From positions 1-52,499 of the forward strand of contig JANMQQ010000036.1 in NCBI GenBank assembly GCA_031370545.1: DNA of 52,499 nt, read 5' to 3'. Every line of letters starts with the position of its first letter. Position 1 is the stretch's first letter. Below the pieces are notes generated by a model, which did not search any database, was not told the DNA's origin, and saw nothing but the letters and a program-made list of their open reading frames with translations. Both the position numbers and the translations under genes were made by a program. Positions 47,554-52,499 of the stretch are shown piece by piece. This stretch comes from UBA6921 sp031370545. GTDB taxonomy: Bacteria; Pseudomonadota; Gammaproteobacteria; SG8-11.

Positions 47554-48054
47554 TCAGAATCTCACCTTCAAGGTATTAGTAATTTCGTGCATGGTCAGTA
47601 GGCCGCACCAAGCGCCAAGCTTCTCAGAATTTTTCATCAAACGCTTAATGTCAGGTGCTATACCTGCTACCGCTTGGGTCGTCGACAACGGGACTACAGT
47701 TGCAGCGCTTAGATGAAGTAAGTGAGATGCGAAAGCCAGACGAATGGACTCAATACTTAGCTGCCGCAGCGTCAGCATCCGATTGTGAATGGCCAGTAGG
47801 AGATCTTGTTTGGAGTTCTCGGGCTCACCGAACTTTGCAGCAAACATCCGTAATCCCGACTTCTTTTGAGTATTGTTTACAAACGCTTCAGTTTTTTCAT
47901 GTAGAACGATGGGAAGCACAAGAAAGAGAAGGGGGAAAGGTGCCGGGTCGTGCGTGCGGTGAGTAGTCACATACCCACATGCAAACCGCCAAATTAGCCC
48001 TGCCCCCAGCGCAGGGTTCTGTATATTCCGCACCTCTTGTGTCAACACACTCAT
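47554..48054 (-). CDS. ABC-3C system middle component
   Basis: 166 residues with no membrane segment or catalytic motif; helix-rich, with NPALGAGLIWRFACGYV near the start and LLLAIHNRMLTLRQLSIESIRLAF in the middle. Position between the REase-like gene and the DUF3732 ATPase, overlapping the former as ATGA and touching the latter, identifies it as the middle component of a three-component ABC system, comparable in place to LmuC of Lamassu. Sequence alone would be only a hypothetical protein. Confidence 0.72.
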   Translation of the reverse strand: MSVLTQEVRNIQNPALGAGLIWRFACGYVTTHRTHDPAPFPLLFLVLPIVLHEKTEAFVNNTQKKSGLRMFAAKFGEPENSKQDLLLAIHNRMLTLRQLSIESIRLAFASHLLHLSAATVVPLSTTQAVAGIAPDIKRLMKNSEKLGAWCGLLTMHEITNTLKVRF

Positions 48055-49268
48055 GCTGCGTCTGAGGCTAGACTTTTAAGTAAATCCCGATAGCGTGGGT
48101 GCCAGCCAATGACCTGACTGTCGGATAATCGATGAAAACACCCCGAAATAAAATGTGAGGGTGGCTCCATGCCCTGCACCTTGCCCGCATGAAGCATGCA
48201 GCGCGCATGCAACAACCGTCCTCGTTCAACTTCTTCTACTGAAGCGGCCTCAACATCGGTGGCACGGCGATGATTCGCCCAGGTCCGGCTAAGGTTGTCG
48301 TCTAACTCCGCAAACGACTCGTCATGAACGTCACCTGCCTTACTCCAAAGCACGCGATTCGAACACGCTTGCAGAAAATCACTGATTGCCGCTAGCTTGT
48401 CATCAAAACTTATCTCAACAAGATCAAGTTGCTGAACAAACATGTCGGGTAAGTGCTGCTTCGTTTCCTCATCCAATGGTTTTCTTGCCATGCTTTTCAG
48501 AATTAACTCACGGTCCACCATTCGGACATAGGCTACATATTCTCCATGGAAGTCGTCATGCGAAATATACGCGGGTAGTTTCTTTTCGAGCTGTTTGTCG
48601 ATTTGTCGTTTCACCCAGCCGCACAACTTGTCGGCCACATCGAAGACTCTCGCTCCTGAAACCGGACCACGACGTATTTCGGCTTCAATGTCTGCTTGTG
48701 GACTGCCGCTTCCGCATACAAGCTGAAAATTTACTATTAGTGGAACTAGAATGTTCTCATCGGTTTCGAAAAACGGATTTACATAACGAGCGAGACTCTC
48801 TGGCAACTCAATTCTATCTTCAACATCCGGAGCATTACCCGATAGAATTCCTCGCGCTTTTGCCAATGCTGATAGGGCTTCCGCACTAGAAGTAGCACGA
48901 CTAAATTCCGCAACGACATCGCCGCTAACCTGTCGCGAAACGTACAACTGAAAATTGGTTTGAGCTGGTACAACACATCTGGTTTTTACAAGCTCTATCC
49001 AGTTATAAAATGTTTTCCAAAGGAAAATAGACCGGTCAGCCACTGGATTATTGGTTAATGCACTCTTGGACTGCACAAGCAGGCTCTCGCCGGTCGCTGT
49101 TTGTTCCGCCACATCATCGAAAACCTCTAGGCTGCAAATGCTTCCAGGTCGCGCCTCAAGAAGCATCATGGTCAACCGCGTGTATTGAAGCCCATAACCA
49201 AGCGCCTGTCCGGCGGCAGTTGCCGGAGTTTTAGTTCCCTTGTTAATTGGGGTCTTCTTGCGTGCCAT
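48051..49268 (-). CDS. ABC-3C effector: PD-(D/E)XK-like N-terminus with ABC-3C C-terminal domain
   Basis: From the ATG at 49268, 405 residues. Near the N-terminus lie E48, D51-D52 and Q66-x-K68 in SLEVFDDV and LLVQSKSA, the pattern of the DUF4297/Cap4-type nuclease fold (E...DD...QxK). The C-terminal part (GRLLHARCMLHAG, FISGCFHRLSDSQVIGWHPRY) resembles ABC-3C C-terminal domains. First gene of the operon. Nuclease action on DNA when released by the ATPase is the model from related Lamassu systems; not shown here. A TTG start 11 codons upstream is less likely. Neither start has a strong Shine-Dalgarno. Confidence 0.78.
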   Translation of the reverse strand: MARKKTPINKGTKTPATAAGQALGYGLQYTRLTMMLLEARPGSICSLEVFDDVAEQTATGESLLVQSKSALTNNPVADRSIFLWKTFYNWIELVKTRCVVPAQTNFQLYVSRQVSGDVVAEFSRATSSAEALSALAKARGILSGNAPDVEDRIELPESLARYVNPFFETDENILVPLIVNFQLVCGSGSPQADIEAEIRRGPVSGARVFDVADKLCGWVKRQIDKQLEKKLPAYISHDDFHGEYVAYVRMVDRELILKSMARKPLDEETKQHLPDMFVQQLDLVEISFDDKLAAISDFLQACSNRVLWSKAGDVHDESFAELDDNLSRTWANHRRATDVEAASVEEVERGRLLHARCMLHAGKVQGMEPPSHFISGCFHRLSDSQVIGWHPRYRDLLKSLASDAA

Positions 49269-49501
49269 AAGAGTGATATCCAAATATTTTGTGGCTGACA
49301 ATGCAGAATAGAGTCAATGAGAGTGTGCCACCCCAATGAGTATGTCGAACCTGCGTCGTTTTGTTTTCAGTCTTGTTGTTTCGGCTAAGCAGTCGAGTCG
49401 TTCTCAACGTTTTCATTTTTATGTTGTAGAAAGCCTAGCACACAGAACTGCACGGCGCGCCGAGCCGCCGCATCCGACCAATCTCACCTTTTCCGCCAGC
49501 C

Positions 49502-49535
49502 ATTCCGGGCCCGGTGATTCTCACCGGCACGGAAT
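49502..49535. repeat. Two-step hairpin between the MFS gene and the ABC-3C operon
   Basis: Inner arms CCGGTGA/TCACCGG around a three-base loop and outer arms ATTCCG/CGGAAT. It lies 24 bases past the MFS stop on the minus strand and has no T run. It may act as a terminator or be a REP-like unit. The remainder of the 290-base gap (49269-49558) should hold the ABC-3C promoter; no clear site was seen. Confidence 0.6.
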
Positions 49536-49558
49536 CAGGTCCTCTCTAATTTGAGAGA

Positions 49559-50800
49559 TCATTTTGGATCGATCCTATCCTCAGGCACTTTCTCGCGGCG
49601 CGTGAGCAGAATAAATGGCAACGCCAATAACTGGATGCCAGCGCCGACAAGGTAAGACGTGCCATAGCTCCACACATCGGCAACCTTGCCCAGCGCAGGT
49701 TGCGCGAATACACCGCCGGATGAAGTGAGAAGGTTATCGGAAGACAGAACCGTCGCGCGTTGTGCCGACGGGATCAAGGCATTGATGAACGCATCGCGGA
49801 TCGGCGACGTTGCCGCGAACATGATTGCCCAGATCGTTAACATCGCCAATGCGAACCAAAAATTGGGTGCGAGCCCGATCAGTAGCAGTGCACTCGCGCT
49901 CATGAGTAGACCCACGAGCAAGACCGATGTGGCGCGGCGAAACACTTTATGCACGTAATGCACCAGCAAGCCGCCCGCAATCTGCGCGCCCGCGACGATC
50001 GCGGCGGCGAGCCCCGCGATGGCAAACGAATCGCTCTTGCCATAAAGCTCGAGCAGATACGGCTGCATCGCATAAAAGGTGTAGATGCCGACGCCGCCGC
50101 TGAACGGCGCCGCGAGCATTAGCCAGCGCACTGGCGGATTGCGCAAACCATAATCCAACGACGACTTGAGAATGCCGCGCGCCTCTTGCAAAACCGAGGC
50201 GTTTTTTCGCGGCGTGAAGCCGATGTCGCGCATTAACAGGAAGGCCGCGACGAATGTCACCGCAAGGATGGCGGTGCGCACCAGATACGGCACACCTAGA
50301 TTCGTCATCTGCGCGAGTGCGCCGCCCGCCACCGTTCCCGCGAGCATCGCCACACCTCCGGCGATTTGCCCCTTTGCGAACGCCGCCTCCAATGTGCCTT
50401 GGTATTTCGTCGCGTTTAGTCCATCGACCAGCCACGCCTCGGTGGCGCCCGAGAAAAATGTAAAGCCAAGCCCCAGCAGCATCGAAGCCAGCGCCCACGC
50501 CCATAACGGTGCACTGATGTTCCACATCCAGAAATACAACAATGTCGACGCCATCAGCGTCGCCGAGCCAAGCAAGTATGAAGTTCTGCGCCCGAATGTA
50601 TCGGCGACAATTCCCGTCGGCACTTCAAACAGCACCATGCCGACGGTAAAGACGGCGTTCGCGGCGAACGCCTCGGTAATGCTTAAACCCGCATCAAGTA
50701 GGAACAGCGTATTGATACCCCAGATCAACGACGAGGCCAGCGTGGAGAGCAGCGTTAGCGTGATATAGATTCTAAGGACCTGCTCGGCGGTTGTTTTCAT
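49559..50800 (-). CDS. Major facilitator superfamily transporter
   Basis: 413 residues from the ATG at 50800. Twelve membrane segments are suggested by the hydrophobic profile; the MFS loop motif appears as GIVADTFGRRTSYLLG (between segments 2 and 3). Drug or small-solute efflux is possible; the substrate is unknown. The ATG at 50830 would add ten polar residues. It is the gene bordering the defence island. Confidence 0.92.
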   Translation of the reverse strand: MKTTAEQVLRIYITLTLLSTLASSLIWGINTLFLLDAGLSITEAFAANAVFTVGMVLFEVPTGIVADTFGRRTSYLLGSATLMASTLLYFWMWNISAPLWAWALASMLLGLGFTFFSGATEAWLVDGLNATKYQGTLEAAFAKGQIAGGVAMLAGTVAGGALAQMTNLGVPYLVRTAILAVTFVAAFLLMRDIGFTPRKNASVLQEARGILKSSLDYGLRNPPVRWLMLAAPFSGGVGIYTFYAMQPYLLELYGKSDSFAIAGLAAAIVAGAQIAGGLLVHYVHKVFRRATSVLLVGLLMSASALLLIGLAPNFWFALAMLTIWAIMFAATSPIRDAFINALIPSAQRATVLSSDNLLTSSGGVFAQPALGKVADVWSYGTSYLVGAGIQLLALPFILLTRREKVPEDRIDPK

Positions 50801-50985
50801 TTCCGTCCAGTGTATTGGACTCGAATCCACATGCGCATCGGCAGAACAACGTAAAAGCCGGAAGATAAATTTGTAGGCCGATGTGAGAGCGGACCTAATT
50901 TGGGGCCGCTCGATTTCGGAAAAGAGGAAGGTTATCCTTCCGCTACTTCGAGGTTGAAGACTTCACCGCCAACAAGGATGTCTAT

Positions 50986-51798
50986 TTGAAACTTTATCGT
51001 CTTCTTTTGCTCTGCGCTGCGGCCACGCTGTGCGCTTGCGCTACCGTCAACGATACACGCAACTTTGCCAACAGCGCGTCGGAGTTAATGGCGTACCGCG
51101 CTCTCACGTTGTACTGGGCCGCGACCTACGAACGTGAGCGGCGCTTTTTGTTCGACGCCGATCTGGCGCAATCCAAATCTGAAGATGACGTACGCCAGAC
51201 GGTGGTGCCGGATGTGCTCAACATCCACACCACCGTCGCGCGCTACTTCACGACGCTCGCGCAGCTTGCGGGTGATGAAGCCAACGCGACCGGCTCATCC
51301 GCGGATGTCGCGGCGAAGTCGATCAAGCAATTGCCGCTCACCGGTCTGAACGATCAGCACGTGGATGCTTATGCCAAGCTTGCCAATCTCATCGCAGCGG
51401 GTTACCAGCGGCACTTGATCGCAAACTATGTGCGCGACGGCGACGCGCCCTTGCAAACGCTACTGGCCGGCATGCACCAGGTGTTGCGCGTGTATCAAGG
51501 CACGTTGCGCAATGAACTTGGGCGCGCGGGCGTTCTCATGCTGGTCGAGCGCAATACGCCGCAGGGCAAGACGCTGGCTGCGCTCGCCAATGCCGAATAT
51601 CGCCGCGTGGAAATTGAAATTGAAACCACCCGCAAACGCATCGATGCGCTCGACACGGCGATCATCAAAATCGGCGAGGGGCACCAAAAGCTGGTCGCCG
51701 ATGTTGCGCTGAATCGTGATGACCTGAAACTCGCTTTGCGCAATATCACCGGCGAATTGAATGCGCTGCATTCGAAATTACAAACTCTGCGGGATTAA
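50986..51798 (+). CDS. Putative lipoprotein of unknown function
   Basis: 270 residues from a TTG start with AAGGA seven bases upstream. The N-terminus KLYRLLLLCAAATLCACATV looks like a lipoprotein signal with cleavage before the Cys of CATV. The remainder is alpha-helical (ERERRFLFDADLAQSKSEDDVRQ; a coiled coil from about 205 to 268). No family is recognised. It lies three bases before the next gene, with which it forms an operon. Confidence 0.75.
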   Translation: MKLYRLLLLCAAATLCACATVNDTRNFANSASELMAYRALTLYWAATYERERRFLFDADLAQSKSEDDVRQTVVPDVLNIHTTVARYFTTLAQLAGDEANATGSSADVAAKSIKQLPLTGLNDQHVDAYAKLANLIAAGYQRHLIANYVRDGDAPLQTLLAGMHQVLRVYQGTLRNELGRAGVLMLVERNTPQGKTLAALANAEYRRVEIEIETTRKRIDALDTAIIKIGEGHQKLVADVALNRDDLKLALRNITGELNALHSKLQTLRD

Positions 51799-51801
51799 AC
51801 C

Positions 51802-52233
51802 ATGGCAACAAATAACGACAACGGACTGGACTCTGTCGAGCGCGTGCTGGCAGCGGCGGATGCATTGACCGCCGCCGCCGACGCCGCGCAAGCGTGGATC
51901 AAGCAGCAGATTGATGAGCGTGCGATTCAAGCGGCTCAGGCACACGAGTTGTTCACGGCGGCGAATCAAATTCGCGGCATGGCCAACGTGATCTACACCA
52001 CCGCTGCGGCTGCGGTCGTCAAAAACCTCGGCGAATCACAAACCGCAGTGCTCACGGTGATCAAAGAAGCCGAAAAAAACATCGCGCAAATCCGCACCGC
52101 CAAACACATGATCGACTTGATTGCGGACCTGATTGCATTGGCCGCCGCGATCAATACGGGCAAACCCAAGTCGATCATCGCGACCATAAATGAAGTGCGC
52201 AACGATGTCGGCACGGTGATCGCCGCGCGTTGA
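51802..52233 (+). CDS. Helical protein of unknown function
   Basis: 143 residues, rich in Ala and strongly helical (RVLAAADALTAAADAAQAW to the end), without signal peptide. An uncharged stretch LIADLIALAAAIN could be a buried or membrane helix. No family is recognised. Cotranscribed with the preceding lipoprotein gene and followed by a terminator-like hairpin. Confidence 0.72.
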   Translation: MATNNDNGLDSVERVLAAADALTAAADAAQAWIKQQIDERAIQAAQAHELFTAANQIRGMANVIYTTAAAAVVKNLGESQTAVLTVIKEAEKNIAQIRTAKHMIDLIADLIALAAAINTGKPKSIIATINEVRNDVGTVIAAR

Positions 52234-52310
52234 GCAGTCCTTGCGCCGCGAGAGTCGCGGTCTAAGTGCCGGGTTTAACTCTTCCGCTCCCAGTCATAGG
52301 GTGCCAAGTA

Positions 52311-52352
52311 AGGCATCCGCGCTCGCCTTGCAATAAGCGCACGCGGATGCCT
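52311..52352 (+). terminator. Terminator-like hairpin before the IS5-family element
   Basis: An 11-base perfect stem (AGGCATCCGCG with CGCGGATGCCT) encloses a 20-base loop that can pair a little further inside. Only a short T pair follows. It lies 80 bases past the end of the helical-protein gene. Confidence 0.45.
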
Positions 52353-52360
52353 TTACCCTA

Positions 52361-52499
52361 GGTTGTGTTGACATTTACCGCAGCCAAATGAGGGCGCCGA
52401 CGAAAGACAGCATGCTCAAGTAATTCATCGCCAATTTCTCGTAGCGCGAAAAAATTCTACGGTAGTGTTTCATCTTGCCAAAGAAGCACTCGATCAAAT
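52361..52499 (-). mobile_element. IS5-family insertion sequence, transposase 3' end
   Basis: The element end begins GGTTGTGTTGACA at 52361, typical of the terminal repeats of IS5-family (IS427/IS1031-like) elements, preceded by CTA. The transposase C-terminus lies just inside. The other end is beyond the window. Confidence 0.65.
52375..52499 (-). CDS. IS5-family transposase, C-terminal part (runs off the window)
   Basis: The minus strand from the window edge reads LIECFFGKMKHYRRIFSRYE then KLAMNYLSMLSFVGALIWLR and a TAA at 52377-52375. This is the C-terminal signature (last catalytic Glu in the E-x6-K/R pattern, then the hydrophobic end) of IS5-family DDE transposases. Forty residues are visible; whether the rest is intact is unknown. 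Confidence 0.88.
   Translation of the reverse strand, partial: LIECFFGKMKHYRRIFSRYEKLAMNYLSMLSFVGALIWLR

Noticed and set aside
49336..49554. 72-codon plus-strand frame between the ABC-3C operon and the MFS gene
   Set aside because: Low-information basic sequence crossing a hairpin; no start signal.

Overview
This window looks like chromosomal DNA of a free-living gammaproteobacterium. The clues are the gene order miaB-ybeZ-ybeY-ybeX-lnt, the set apaH / folA-thyA / lgt, bipA and a full-length cobalamin-dependent metH, with moderate GC. No rRNA, tRNA or CRISPR array was seen. I cannot name the genus.

Left part (about 0.1-13 kb): a nine-gene minus-strand operon that looks like an extracellular electron-transfer apparatus. 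In transcription order it encodes an outer-membrane beta-barrel, two triheme c-type cytochromes, a lipoprotein with a cupredoxin-like copper site and a helical tail, a third triheme cytochrome, two NHL beta-propeller lipoproteins, an 11-heme secreted cytochrome with an unusual Gly/Met-rich insert, and a YVTN beta-propeller protein. Together they carry 20 CXXCH heme sites, and every product has a signal peptide or lipobox, except that the barrel's start is unsure. A truncated IS30-family element lies just past its end. Electron flow could be outward (metal reduction) or inward (iron or electrode oxidation); the sequence does not decide.

13-23.8 kb: housekeeping block lnt-ybeX-ybeY-ybeZ-miaB, then a receiver plus degenerate-GGDEF protein, a dicarboxylate/amino-acid:cation symporter, an AtaL-like protein, an AlkA-type glycosylase, an acyltransferase and a small secreted protein.

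24-28 kb: a gene graveyard. It holds a TIR-domain stub cut by an internally deleted IS1595-type element, a frameshifted beta-propeller/cadherin-like surface protein, short direct repeats, a HigA-like antitoxin fragment and an Rhs fragment.

28-43.9 kb: core metabolism: rhodanese, metH, a DsrE-like protein, an orphan periplasmic binding protein, bipA, pip-dtd, apaH, folA-thyA, a VOC protein, lgt and a RIO kinase. Near 40 kb a 158-bp, almost wholly palindromic MITE splits a small secreted-protein gene; the ancestral frame can be rebuilt exactly.

43.9-49.5 kb: a small defence island. It has an AbiE toxin-antitoxin pair (toxin gene frameshifted at a homopolymer, with a perfect inverted-repeat operator candidate before the antitoxin) and a three-gene ABC-3C/Lamassu-like operon: a PD-(D/E)XK-like nuclease component, a middle component and a Rad50-like DUF3732 ATPase with a CPIC zinc hook. 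An MFS transporter, a putative lipoprotein, a helical protein and the end of an IS5-family element close the window.
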